Assembly: GCA_045119035.1 (NCBI GenBank)
Contig: JBGVCU010000040.1
Location: 1 to 10,886 of the forward strand
Reading direction: 5' to 3'
Length of the DNA stretch: 10,886 nucleotides
Origin: CAYVQA01 sp045119035
GTDB lineage: Bacteria; Bacillota_I; Bacilli_A; ML615J-28; CAG-313
Each line of letters opens with the position of its first letter. Position 1 is the stretch's first letter. The notes under the pieces are model-generated. The model was not told the DNA's origin. It did not search any database and saw nothing but the letters and a program-made list of their open reading frames with translations. The position numbers and the translations under genes were made by a program. Positions 1 to 7,661 of this stretch are shown here, in pieces.

Positions 1-1240
1 AATCATCAGAATAAATAACCATTTCACGATTATTTACTGGCAGGCGTCCTGCTTTTAACATATCAGCAGTTAATGAAGAAGCTGAACGCATAAATTTATC
101 TTGCTTAATCGCAACATAACTAGAATTATCTACTAAATCAGTACCACCAGTTGCTGGATTATCTACTAAACCTCCAGCATACTTATATTTATAATCTCCT
201 GGTCGATAATAGTTAATATCAGTAATATAATCAAATTTATCCACACTTGCAATATATTCATGATTAAGACTATTTAACATTTGATCAGTTATATTAGAAC
301 CATCACTTCTTTTAATTAATAATCTTTTATCATCCAAATTATTAAAGAACTTATATGATAAATTTTGTGTTTTCTTATCATCAATATTTGTTTTAAAATT
401 TAAAACACAGACAAATGTTGCAATTATACTAAATGTTATTAGAAGCAATAATAAAATACTTTTTTTAGGTTGAGATTTTAAATTTAAAAATAAAAAATTA
501 AAATTCTTATTTTTATTAACAATTTCATTATTTTTTGTTTCAATAATTTCTTCTTTTGCTGCTTCAGTAATTATTTCATCACTTACTACTTCACCATCTC
601 GTAATCTAATTTTTCTTGTCATAAACGGATCTACAATATTTTGATTATGAGATACTAGTATAACTAATTTATCTTTTGATACTTTTTTTAATAATTCTAA
701 AATCATTAAACTATTTTCAGTATCTAAGTTTCCAGTAGGTTCATCAGCAATAATAATATTTGTTTCTTTTGCAAGAGCTCTGGCAATTGCTACTTTTTGT
801 TTTTGTCCACCAGAAAGTTGTGTACCTTTTTGATGCATATGACTTTCTAAACCAACAAGTTTAATTACATTAGTAGCTTTTTCTTTCGCTTCATTTAATG
901 AATATCCAGCTATTGTATATGTAACCATTACATTTTCTAAAACTGTATAAGAGTCTATTAAATTATAGTTTTGAAAAATAAAGGCAATTTCATTACGGCG
1001 ATAGTTTTCCCAGTCTGTTTCATCAAAATATGAAGTTTCTTGATTATTGAAAAACATTTCTCCATCTTCATATGAATCAAGACCAGATAAAATATTTAAT
1101 AATGTCGTTTTTCCACTTCCAGATTCACCTGTAATTACAACAAATTCACCTTTTTTAAACTCAAGGTTAATTTTTCGTAAGGCACAAGTTACATTAGAAC
1201 TACTATGATAATATTTAGTAACATTTTCTAATTTTAACAT
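1..1240 (-). CDS. ABC transporter ATPase fused to FtsX/MacB-like permease (C-terminus outside window)
   Basis: The frame is open from ATG at 1240 to the window edge, giving 413 codons; the 3' end is missing. Residues 1-220 form a complete ABC ATPase: Walker A GESGSGKT (38-45), Q-loop FQN around Q90, signature LSGGQ (142-146), Walker B ending ADEPTGNLD (165-173) and H-loop His198. The ADEPTGNLD/LSGGQKQ style is that of the LolD/MacB/FtsE group. A charged linker (about 225-258) leads to a hydrophobic helix (about 261-282) and then an extracytoplasmic-looking region, the order expected when a MacB/FtsX-type permease is fused behind the ATPase. Such proteins export peptides or lipoproteins or provide antimicrobial-peptide resistance; the substrate cannot be told here. 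AGGAGG at 1245-1250 sits directly before the ATG and decides the start. The gene has its own promoter (1273-1301) and is separated from the antiporter gene by a terminator. ATPase identity is certain; the permease type is inferred. Confidence 0.9.
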   Translation of the reverse strand, partial: MLKLENVTKYYHSSSNVTCALRKINLEFKKGEFVVITGESGSGKTTLLNILSGLDSYEDGEMFFNNQETSYFDETDWENYRRNEIAFIFQNYNLIDSYTVLENVMVTYTIAGYSLNEAKEKATNVIKLVGLESHMHQKGTQLSGGQKQKVAIARALAKETNIIIADEPTGNLDTENSLMILELLKKVSKDKLVILVSHNQNIVDPFMTRKIRLRDGEVVSDEIITEAAKEEIIETKNNEIVNKNKNFNFLFLNLKSQPKKSILLLLLITFSIIATFVCVLNFKTNIDDKKTQNLSYKFFNNLDDKRLLIKRSDGSNITDQMLNSLNHEYIASVDKFDYITDINYYRPGDYKYKYAGGLVDNPATGGTDLVDNSSYVAIKQDKFMRSASSLTADMLKAGRLPVNNREMVIYSDD

Positions 1241-1272
1241 ATTCCCTCCTATATAGACATTAATTAATATAT

Positions 1273-1301
1273 ATTATACATTATTTATATATAATTTACA
1301 A
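1273..1301 (-). promoter_or_regulatory. Sigma-A-type promoter of the ABC transporter gene
   Basis: On the minus strand, TTGTAA (1296-1301) is followed after 17 bases by a perfect TATAAT (1273-1278). The predicted transcript starts near 1266, about 25 bases before the ATG at 1240. Spacing and hexamers are seen in the sequence; activity is inferred. Confidence 0.65.
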
Positions 1302-1308
1302 ATAAAAC

Positions 1309-1346
1309 TTATTAAAAAAGAAAAACTCCATCATTTGATGGAGTTT
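1309..1346 (-). terminator. Rho-independent terminator of the antiporter gene
   Basis: AAACTCCATCA (1323-1333) pairs perfectly with TGATGGAGTTT (1336-1346). Read on the minus strand, the stem runs into TTTTTCTTTTTT. It lies 9 bases beyond the antiporter stop codon. Confidence 0.9.
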
Positions 1347-1355
1347 AAATTCAAA

Positions 1356-2633
1356 TTAGTTATTAATTAATTCACCACGAGCATTTTCTTCGTGTTCTTC
1401 AACAATATCTCCAGCTTTAGTTAAAGCAACTTTAGTTAAGAATGGTCCTACAATTTCATAAACTAACACTGCAAATAATGTAATATTTCTTACAATATAT
1501 CCTTCAGGTCCAAGTTCTGCTGCTTTTAAAGCCATACCTAAAGCAACACCAGCTTGAGGTAATAATGTAATTCCTAAGTATTTAACAATATTGCTGTCAC
1601 ATTTTGTTGCTCTTGCAGATACACCAGCTCCAAGTAATTTACCAGCAGATCTAGCAATAATGTAAATTAAACCAACGATAATAATTGCTGCAGATTTAAA
1701 TACTGTTAAATCTAATTCAGCACCACTGATTACGAAGAATAAAATTAATACAGGTCCGCTCCATCTATCAGCTCTTCTCATTAACTCATCAGATACATCA
1801 CATTTATTACAGAATACTGTACCTAACATCATACAAGCTAATAAAGATGAGAAACCAACATGAATTGTTCCGATATTAAATTTTAATGCAGATAATCCAA
1901 CTGTTAGCATAACAAATGAAACTACAACAGCCATACGTTTAGATCTTGATGCGAAATGTTTTTCAACTTCATTAAAGATTAATCCAACGATAAATCCTAG
2001 TGCTAAAGATAATACTACTTCTAAAAGTGGTTCTAAAATAATATTTAATATTTCAACGTTACCAGCACCAAGTGATTTTGCAATTCCAAAAGAAATAGCG
2101 AATACCACTAATCCAACAGCATCATCTAATGCAACAACAGGTAATAATAATGATGTTAATTTACCTTTTGCTTTATATTGTTTAACAACCATTAATGTTG
2201 CAGCTGGTGCAGTTGCTGTTCCTATAGCACCTAAAACAATTGCAGCTGGTAATGATAAAATATCAGGTCTTAATAAGTGAACAATAATTAAAATAAAATC
2301 AACTAAAACAGCAGTAATTAAAGCTTGGAAAATACCAATAATTGTTGCTTGTTTACCAATTTTCTTTAAATGGCTAATTCTAAATTCACTTCCCATTGCA
2401 AACGCAATAAATCCTAATGCAATTTCAGAAATAATTTTAAGGAATTCAAGTTCTTCTCCTACAATTCCTAATCCTTTGATATCTAGTGCACCTAACATAT
2501 AAGGACCAATTAATACCCCAGCAATTAAATATGCTGTAACAGCAGGAAGTTTTAATAACTTCGCAACTCTTGATAATAGTAATCCAGATAATAAGGCAAC
2601 AGCTAGACTAATTAATATTAATCCGTTTTCCAT
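1356..2633 (-). CDS. Cation:proton antiporter, CPA2 family (Na+/H+ exchanger domain)
   Basis: This 425-residue, very hydrophobic protein has about 12-13 membrane helices and spans essentially only the Na+/H+ exchanger domain. The N-terminal helices carry the family pattern LKLPAVTAYLIAGVLIGP (27-44). The discontinuous helix region carries ATAPAAT (140-146). The ion-binding helix carries the double aspartate D170-D171 in VALDDAVGLV, the pair that in CPA2 antiporters such as NapA/NhaA binds the cation and usually marks electrogenic exchange. There is no C-terminal TrkA-N/RCK nucleotide-binding domain as in KefB/KefC; the protein ends in a short acidic tail (EEHEE). It probably extrudes Na+ (or K+) against protons in the cytoplasmic membrane for pH and salt homeostasis. 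The start is supported by a GAGG about 10 bases upstream. It appears monocistronic, with its own promoter and terminator. Ion specificity cannot be read from the sequence. Confidence 0.9.
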   Translation of the reverse strand: MENGLILISLAVALLSGLLLSRVAKLLKLPAVTAYLIAGVLIGPYMLGALDIKGLGIVGEELEFLKIISEIALGFIAFAMGSEFRISHLKKIGKQATIIGIFQALITAVLVDFILIIVHLLRPDILSLPAAIVLGAIGTATAPAATLMVVKQYKAKGKLTSLLLPVVALDDAVGLVVFAISFGIAKSLGAGNVEILNIILEPLLEVVLSLALGFIVGLIFNEVEKHFASRSKRMAVVVSFVMLTVGLSALKFNIGTIHVGFSSLLACMMLGTVFCNKCDVSDELMRRADRWSGPVLILFFVISGAELDLTVFKSAAIIIVGLIYIIARSAGKLLGAGVSARATKCDSNIVKYLGITLLPQAGVALGMALKAAELGPEGYIVRNITLFAVLVYEIVGPFLTKVALTKAGDIVEEHEENARGELINN

Positions 2634-2678
2634 ATACTTATCCTCTTTTTTTAATTTTTTTCTAAAAATACCTTATTA

Positions 2679-2707
2679 ATTATACTCCTTTTCACCTAAA
2701 AAAGCAA
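2679..2707 (-). promoter_or_regulatory. Possible promoter of the antiporter gene
   Basis: A perfect TATAAT lies at 2679-2684 (minus strand), with a weak -35 (TTGCTT, 2702-2707) 17 bases upstream. This gives an untranslated leader of about 40 bases. The -10 is good, the -35 poor. Confidence 0.45.
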
Positions 2708-2749
2708 ACAAAATACCATCTATAATAATATATTAAAATAAGAAAACGT

Positions 2750-2780
2750 ATTCAAAAAACCAGCTAAAAATAGCTGGTTT
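2750..2780 (-). terminator. Rho-independent terminator of the rlmD-tkt operon
   Basis: AAACCAGCTA (2757-2766) and TAGCTGGTTT (2771-2780) form a perfect 10-bp stem with a 4-base loop. On the minus strand it is followed by a T run, about 11 bases after the tkt stop. Confidence 0.9.
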
Positions 2781-2790
2781 TGTCTTTATT

Positions 2791-4731
2791 TTAGATTTTT
2801 TCTGCAAGTTTCTCTGCAGTAAATCCAATATATTCTAAAATTTCATTAAATTTACCACTATATCCAAATGTATTAATACCAAACGGATGAGCAGCATATT
2901 TATACCATAAGTCAGTTGTTCCAAGTTCATATGAATAAACATTATCTCTTGAAGTACCAATTATAGCATCTTGTTCTTCTTTAGATAATCTATCAAATAA
3001 ATTTGTAGATGTCATAGATACAACACGAACATCAAGACCTTTTTGTTCTAAAATTTTCGCAATGTTAACTGCAAGATTTACTTCACTACCTGTGGCAATT
3101 AAAGTTTTATCAACATGATTTTTTTCTTTTTTAACAATATATGCACCTTTAATAAATTCTTCATAAGATACATTAGTTTCAGCAGTCATATTTTGTCTTG
3201 ATAAAACAATATTAACAGGACCATTTTTATTTTCTAAAGCAAAGTGCCAAGCATGTGTTGCTTCTATTGCTCCAGCAGGTCTAAATGTTACTGTATTAGG
3301 AATTGATCTAAAACATGCAAATTGTTCAATTGGTTCATGAGTCGGACCATCTTCACCAACAGCTAAAGAATCATGCGTGAAAATATTAATTTGTGGTACA
3401 TTCATTAAAGCAGCTGTTCTAACACTTGCTTTCAAATAATCAGCAAAAACAAAGAAAATACCAATATATGGTCTCATACCACCGTGAAGTACCATACCAG
3501 TTTGTGCACATGACATACCAAATTCTCTAATACCATAATTTACATTTCTACCAGAGTAATTATTAACATCAAATACAGTTTCTCCTTGGATTTTAGTATT
3601 TACACTTCCAGCAACATCGGCACTTCCACCAAATAATGTAGGAATATAACCTTGAATTGCATTAATTACTTTTCCACTTGAAACACGAGTAGCTTCCGTT
3701 GTACCAACAGCAAACTCAGGGTAAACTACATCACTATAATCACTATTAATTGCTTTATTAAATTCTTCCCAACATTTAGGATATTTTTCTTGATAAACTT
3801 TAGTAGTTTTAACCCATTTGCTATATGCTTTATTTCCACGCTTAGCAAATGTATCTTTAAAATGATCATATACTTCTGTAGGAACAGTGAATTTTTCGTA
3901 ATGCCATCCTAATTTTTCTTTTAATTGATTTGCATCATCTTCACCAATTGGAGCACCATGAACTTTAGAAGTATTTTCGTTAATACTTCCTGCACCAATA
4001 ATTGTTTTTGCAATAATTAATGTTGGTTTAGATGCTTTTTTGGCTTTATTAATAGCTTTTTTAATTTCATCTACACTACTTCCATCAATCTTTAAAACAT
4101 TCCATCCACATGCTTCAAAACGTTTTTTTGTATCATCGTTAAATGACATAGAAAGTGGACCATCAAGTGTAATGTCATTATTATCATAAATTACAATTAA
4201 TTTCTTTAAATTTAATCTACCTGCAAGCGAGATAGCTTCTTGAGTTACACCTTCTTGCATATCACCATCACCACATAATACATAAGTATAGTGATTAATA
4301 AGTTCTGCATCATCTTTATTATATTTACTAGAAAGGAAAGCTTCAGCCATTGCCATTCCTACACCATGAGCAATACCTTGACCTAATGGTCCACTACTGC
4401 AATCTACACCATCAGTGTGATTTACTTCTGGATGTCCTGGTGTTAAAGAATTTACTTGTCTAAATTGTTTAATATCTTCCATTGATAAGTTATATCCAGC
4501 TAAATGTAATGTAGAATAAAGTAACATTGAAGCATGACCACTAGCTAAAATAAATCTATCACGATTAATCCAATTTTTATTTTTTAAAGATGCGTTCATT
4601 ATTTGTGTATATAATGTATACGCAATTGGAGCAGAACCTAGCACCATTCCAGGATGACCAGATTTTGCTTTGTTTATTGCATCAATTCCAATAACTTTAA
4701 TTGCATTTATGCTTAATTCTTGAATAGTCAT
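2791..4731 (-). CDS. tkt: Transketolase
   Basis: This 646-residue thiamine-diphosphate enzyme of the non-oxidative pentose phosphate pathway transfers two-carbon ketol units between sugar phosphates (for example xylulose-5-P and ribose-5-P). The protein is full length for bacterial transketolase. Motifs in order are SGHPG (24-28), the active-site His66 in ASGHAS, GHP at 99-101, the ThDP/Mg motif GDGDMQEG (154-161) with N184/N185 following, the start of the pyrimidine-binding domain at FGGSADVAGS (368-376), the catalytic Glu403 in REFGM, and the substrate loop HDSLAVGEDGPTHEPIEQ (453-470). The start ATG at 4731 has GAGGAAA 6-12 bases upstream. It lies 24 bases downstream of rlmD with no terminator between, so the two are probably co-transcribed; a perfect terminator follows. 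No functional residue appears lost. Confidence 0.97.
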   Translation of the reverse strand: MTIQELSINAIKVIGIDAINKAKSGHPGMVLGSAPIAYTLYTQIMNASLKNKNWINRDRFILASGHASMLLYSTLHLAGYNLSMEDIKQFRQVNSLTPGHPEVNHTDGVDCSSGPLGQGIAHGVGMAMAEAFLSSKYNKDDAELINHYTYVLCGDGDMQEGVTQEAISLAGRLNLKKLIVIYDNNDITLDGPLSMSFNDDTKKRFEACGWNVLKIDGSSVDEIKKAINKAKKASKPTLIIAKTIIGAGSINENTSKVHGAPIGEDDANQLKEKLGWHYEKFTVPTEVYDHFKDTFAKRGNKAYSKWVKTTKVYQEKYPKCWEEFNKAINSDYSDVVYPEFAVGTTEATRVSSGKVINAIQGYIPTLFGGSADVAGSVNTKIQGETVFDVNNYSGRNVNYGIREFGMSCAQTGMVLHGGMRPYIGIFFVFADYLKASVRTAALMNVPQINIFTHDSLAVGEDGPTHEPIEQFACFRSIPNTVTFRPAGAIEATHAWHFALENKNGPVNIVLSRQNMTAETNVSYEEFIKGAYIVKKEKNHVDKTLIATGSEVNLAVNIAKILEQKGLDVRVVSMTSTNLFDRLSKEEQDAIIGTSRDNVYSYELGTTDLWYKYAAHPFGINTFGYSGKFNEILEYIGFTAEKLAEKI

Positions 4732-4755
4732 AATCGTTTCCTCGTTTTTTATAAA

Positions 4756-6120
4756 TTATCTTTTTTCCATACAAACAATTGATTCAACATTTGATGTTTG
4801 TGGGAACATATCTAAACATTGTACTTGTAAAATATGATATTGTTTTTGTAAATGATCGCAATTTTTAGCAAGTGTTGCTGGATTACAAGATACATAAATT
4901 ATTTTCTTTACAGGATTTTTTTGTAAATAATTTAGTAATCTAATATCCATTCCCATTCTTGGAGGATCTACTACTAAAACATCTGGATACCATCCTTTTT
5001 GTTTTAACTCTTCAAGTCTACGTAATACATCTCCACAATAATATTCGGCATTTTTAATATTATTTAATTTAACATTTGCATTTGCATTAATAATAGCTTC
5101 TTTATTATTATCAATACCTTTTACTTCTTTTACATATTTAGAAATCCATGTACCAATAGTACCAACACCACAATAAGCATCTAGTACTTTTTCATCTCCA
5201 CGGAATTTTCCATATTTAACTACATTATCATATAAAACTTCTGTCTGTTTTAAATTTAATTGGAAAAATGAAGTTGGAAGTAAATTAAATTGTAAATCAC
5301 CTAATTTTTCAACAATTGTTTCTTTTCCAGCAATTAAGAAAATTTCTTTCCCAAATGATTCAATGGCTTCAGGATCATTATTAATACTAATATATACAGA
5401 AACAATATTTTCAATACCAATTAAATTTTTAGCAATTTCAATTGTTCTTTTATCATTTTTAAATAAGATAAGTGTAACTTGAATTTCTTTTGTAAAACTA
5501 GAACTTCTAACAACAATGTGTCTTAAAACACCTTCTTTACTTTTTGGATGATAAGCAATTACTTGATTTTTAGTAAGAACTTTTGTAATTTTATCTACAG
5601 CACTTCTAATATCTTCTTTTTCAATATCACAATTATCAATATATACTAACATATTAGAATCACTTTGGTAAAGTCCAGTTACTAATTTTTCACCATCATA
5701 TCTAACAGGTAGTTTTGCTTTGTTACGATAATGCCAAGGCATATCCATTCCAATTGTATCTTTGAAAATAACAGGATTAAGTTCTTTATTATAATATCTT
5801 TTAAAAGATTCCATAACTAAATCTTTTTTAATTTTTAATTGATATTTATAATCTAAATGTTGTAAATCACATCCACCACATTTTTCATAATATGGACAAA
5901 GAGGCTTACAACGATGAGGAGATGCTTCACCTTTAATTCTAACTAAATCAGCCTCAGAATATTTATCATAAACATTTGTAATTCTTACTACACATTCTTC
6001 ACCAGGAAGTGCACCTTTTACAAAGATAGCTAGTCTTTTGTAATATCCGATACCTTCACCATTTATACCTATACGTTTAATTGTTATTAATATTTCTTGA
6101 TTTTTTTGTAAAACGTTCAT
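4756..6120 (-). CDS. rlmD: 23S rRNA (uracil-5-)-methyltransferase, RlmD/RlmCD (RumA) family
   Basis: This SAM-dependent enzyme of 454 residues makes 5-methyluridine in 23S rRNA. In E. coli RlmD modifies U1939; in Gram-positives one RlmCD homologue can do both U747 and U1939. An N-terminal TRAM RNA-binding domain (about 4-62) is followed by the iron-sulfur cluster cysteines C75, C81 and C84 (CPYYEKCGGC), with C164 as the likely fourth ligand. The C-terminal methyltransferase fold has the SAM motif DAYCGVGT (314-321), DPPRMG (385-390), the catalytic nucleophile Cys412 in SCNP, and general-base Glu446 in NVESI. The start ATG at 6120 has only a weak GAGA-like ribosome site, but the TRAM domain begins right after it. 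A strong promoter lies 37 bases upstream. It is the first gene of a probable operon with tkt. Which uridine is modified cannot be told. Confidence 0.95.
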   Translation of the reverse strand: MNVLQKNQEILITIKRIGINGEGIGYYKRLAIFVKGALPGEECVVRITNVYDKYSEADLVRIKGEASPHRCKPLCPYYEKCGGCDLQHLDYKYQLKIKKDLVMESFKRYYNKELNPVIFKDTIGMDMPWHYRNKAKLPVRYDGEKLVTGLYQSDSNMLVYIDNCDIEKEDIRSAVDKITKVLTKNQVIAYHPKSKEGVLRHIVVRSSSFTKEIQVTLILFKNDKRTIEIAKNLIGIENIVSVYISINNDPEAIESFGKEIFLIAGKETIVEKLGDLQFNLLPTSFFQLNLKQTEVLYDNVVKYGKFRGDEKVLDAYCGVGTIGTWISKYVKEVKGIDNNKEAIINANANVKLNNIKNAEYYCGDVLRRLEELKQKGWYPDVLVVDPPRMGMDIRLLNYLQKNPVKKIIYVSCNPATLAKNCDHLQKQYHILQVQCLDMFPQTSNVESIVCMEKR

Positions 6121-6156
6121 AATGTAATTTCTCTTTTCTTAATATATTACTTTATA

Positions 6157-6185
6157 ATTATATCATATAACAATAATTTTATCAA
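6157..6185 (-). promoter_or_regulatory. Strong extended -10 promoter of rlmD-tkt
   Basis: On the minus strand: TTGATA (6180-6185), 17-base spacer, TATAAT (6157-6162) preceded by TGA, giving a TGn-TATAAT extended -10. The predicted start near 6150 leaves a leader of about 30 bases. Confidence 0.85.
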
Positions 6186-6202
6186 CCTATAAGTAAGATA
6201 AT

Positions 6203-6240
6203 ATATTAAAAAATCTCAACTAAATTAATAGTTGAGATTT
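6203..6240 (-). terminator. Rho-independent terminator, second of a tandem pair
   Basis: AAATCTCAACTA (6211-6222) pairs with TAGTTGAGATTT (6229-6240), a perfect 12-bp stem with loop AATTAA. It runs into TTTTTT on the minus strand; the plus-strand side has no clean T run. It insulates the rlmD promoter from accessory-region transcription. Confidence 0.85.
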
Positions 6241-6258
6241 AATATTTTGAGAATTTTA

Positions 6259-6299
6259 TAAAAAAGAAAGGCGAACCTACTATATCAAGCAGATTCGCC
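6259..6299 (-). terminator. Rho-independent terminator, first of a tandem pair
   Basis: GGCGAACCTAC (6270-6280) pairs with GCAGATTCGCC (6289-6299) over 11 bp, counting G-U pairs in the minus-strand RNA, with loop TATATCAA. The minus-strand tail is TTTCTTTTTT. It lies about 77 bases downstream of the final stop of the decayed gene and was probably its terminator. Confidence 0.85.
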
Positions 6300-6375
6300 A
6301 AATTATAAAATAAATAAGTTTTATCAAAAGTCCATTTACAATATATATATTTTATATAAAAATCTCTTACTCAAA

Positions 6376-6753
6376 CTAAAAATTACTTTTTATTTTTTCA
6401 CTAATATCCATCAATATTGTTCGATAATCATTTTTGTTATCTTTAATTATTTCCTTATAATTATTAATCTTTATAATTATAGTTTTAGGTTTTATGATAA
6501 CGGACAAATGAATATTCTTAAAAGAACAATCCATGCGCTACCTAAAAGACGTATTATCGATATTTATTCTTTTTTTATTATAATCTTTAAAAATCTTAAG
6601 AAATATATTATGCTAATCATCCATCATATATGATTCATAAATCATTCTCTTATTAATGTTTTGACTTCTCGAATATCTAAATAATCTAATTATTTTAAGA
6701 ATTCTATAATCAAAATTAAAAATAAGAGAAATTGGATAATTATATCATGACAT
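6376..6753 (-). pseudogene. Decayed gene of unknown function, three internal stops
   Basis: A single reading frame of 126 codons can be followed on the minus strand from ATG 6753 to a final TAG at 6376-6378. It is broken by TGA (6745-6747), TAG (6613-6615) and TAG (6538-6540), with no frame change needed between them. In DNA this AT-rich a random frame would carry many more stops, so it looks like a recently silenced gene. AAGGAG (6757-6762) is 8 bases before a second ATG (6748) that is one base out of frame, so a small indel at the start is also likely. The readable product is rich in Ile, Lys and Asn, for example IRLFRYSRSQNINKRMIYE and MDCSFKNIHLSVIIKPKT. The last 52 codons from ATG 6534 are open and could be read as a small protein, but there is no good ribosome site there. 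I do not recognise the family. Its place behind a toxin/immunity pair would suit a discarded immunity or toxin cassette, but that is only inference. Confidence 0.6.
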
Positions 6754-6756
6754 CAA

Positions 6757-6836
6757 CTCCTTATTTCTAACTTTTCACATATGAAATACTTGTGGATGAA
6801 AAATATCCCCACACTATATATGGAAAGTTAGGAGTA
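6757..6836 (-). promoter_or_regulatory. Structured leader that can sequester the Shine-Dalgarno of the decayed gene
   Basis: In the minus-strand RNA, ACTCC (6832-6836 side) can pair with GGAGT of the ribosome site (6756-6760 side). TAACTTTC pairs with GAAAAGTTA (6767-6776 region) apart from one bulged base. Further in, CATAT/ATATG and TGTGG/CCACA (6791-6795 with 6808-6812) can pair around a loop. The pairings are visible; the regulatory role is inferred. Confidence 0.4.
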
Positions 6837-6884
6837 AAAAGTTAAACATTTTTTTGAAATTGTCGAATGAAAATCAAAATATTA

Positions 6885-6918
6885 CAAAAAAAGATATGCC
6901 ACCTTACATGACATATCT
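6885..6918 (-). terminator. Terminator hairpin with no intact gene directly upstream
   Basis: AGATATG (6892-6898) and CATATCT (6912-6918) form a 7-bp stem with a 13-base loop, followed on the minus strand by seven Ts. No open gene lies between it and the stronger terminator at 7045-7083. Confidence 0.6.
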
Positions 6919-6938
6919 ATTGTTTATTTATTATTTAA

Positions 6939-6985
6939 TTGTTGTATCCTGCCTTAATATTAAAGCATGATAAAAAAATACAACA
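6939..6985. repeat. Inverted repeat TGTTGTAT / ATACAACA
   Basis: Two 8-base arms (near 6939 and 6978) face each other across about 30 bases containing TAATATTA. Together with the hairpin at 6885-6918 it could form a structured small RNA on the minus strand, or be the remnant of a mobile-element end. No protein is encoded here. Confidence 0.35.
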
Positions 6986-7013
6986 TTAGTTTGCATTTTT
7001 GAAATACTTGCTC

Positions 7014-7031
7014 AACTGGGATACCCAGCTT
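7014..7031 (-). repeat. Copy 1 of an 18-base inverted repeat around the accessory module
   Basis: Read on the minus strand this is AAGCTGGGTATCCCAGTT, itself a hairpin (CTGGG/CCCAG). It matches the plus strand at 10336-10353 in 17 of 18 bases, so the two copies are inverted and enclose the immunity gene, toxin tip, recombinase and small gene. Confidence 0.55.
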
Positions 7032-7044
7032 TTTCTTCTTGATA

Positions 7045-7083
7045 AAAAGAAAAAGCAGATATACCGATTAAAGTATACCTGCT
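7045..7083 (-). terminator. Rho-independent terminator of the toxin/immunity transcript
   Basis: AGCAGATATAC (7054-7064) pairs with GTATACCTGCT (7073-7083) over 11 bp with one G-U pair. The minus-strand tail is TTTTTCTTTTT. It lies 27 bases past the stop of the membrane protein gene and is the first terminator downstream of the recombinase operon. Confidence 0.9.
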
Positions 7084-7110
7084 CTTAGTGCTAGATAAAG
7101 TTTTAGTCAA

Positions 7111-7659
7111 TTATTTTCTAAAATAATTTTGATACTTAAAATCATTAAATTCTTTAATTATTTCATTGATTTTATTTTCAAATGAAATTATAGTAATTTC
7201 ATTTCTACATTTATACAACGAATTATATGGAATTTTTATGCTTTGACCATTCTTTTTAATAATTTCAATAAAATATTTTTTTCCATTATTATAGACATAT
7301 GATGGTTCAAAATTGTATAGTAATCTACCCTCATGAAATATTATATTTCTTTTTTGTTCAGCATTTACATCATAAAATTTAATTATTTTTATATCATTCA
7401 TTTGAATCTTTAATGAACGAAAATGGCCTGGTTCTAATACTTTAATAATTTCATCATTAAAATTAAATACTATATTATAATTATAAAATATTATAGATAA
7501 AACTATAAAACATAATATAAATATTAATAATATTGGAATTAGAGCATATAATTCTTTTTTTACAGTAACAAATAATATTGCCATAAAAAACAATATGTAA
7601 AAAACATTTAATACTATACAATAATATTTTTCTGTATATTTTATAATTCTATTTTTCAT
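7111..7659 (-). CDS. Two-helix membrane protein, candidate immunity protein for the adjacent Rhs toxin tip
   Basis: This 182-residue protein has two adjacent membrane helices near the N-terminus (about 13-33 and 37-59), split by a short charged turn (VKKE). They are followed by a soluble, alternating beta-rich domain (about 63-150) with a helical, charged C-terminus. The layout resembles bacterial PH-like membrane-anchored proteins, but I do not recognise a named family. It starts 2 bases after the stop of the toxin-tip frame, and its ribosome site (GGGAGATAAAG) overlaps that stop, so translation is coupled. In polymorphic toxin loci the gene directly behind the toxin tip is the immunity gene, and a membrane location would suit protection against a membrane-acting toxin. 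Identification as immunity protein is therefore by position, not homology. A strong terminator follows. Confidence 0.7.
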   Translation of the reverse strand: MKNRIIKYTEKYYCIVLNVFYILFFMAILFVTVKKELYALIPILLIFILCFIVLSIIFYNYNIVFNFNDEIIKVLEPGHFRSLKIQMNDIKIIKFYDVNAEQKRNIIFHEGRLLYNFEPSYVYNNGKKYFIEIIKKNGQSIKIPYNSLYKCRNEITIISFENKINEIIKEFNDFKYQNYFRK

Positions 7660-7661
7660 CT

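Noticed and set aside
6376..6753. Stop-codon reassignment (TAG or TGA read as sense)
   Set aside because: The same frame ends in TAG and all neighbouring intact genes lack internal stops; ordinary gene decay explains it.
6785..6815. DnaA-box-like TCATCCACA and nearby CCCCACA, suggesting an origin
   Set aside because: There is only one near match and no cluster, no replication gene and no AT-rich unwinding arrangement beyond the general composition; the bases are better explained as arms of the leader hairpin.
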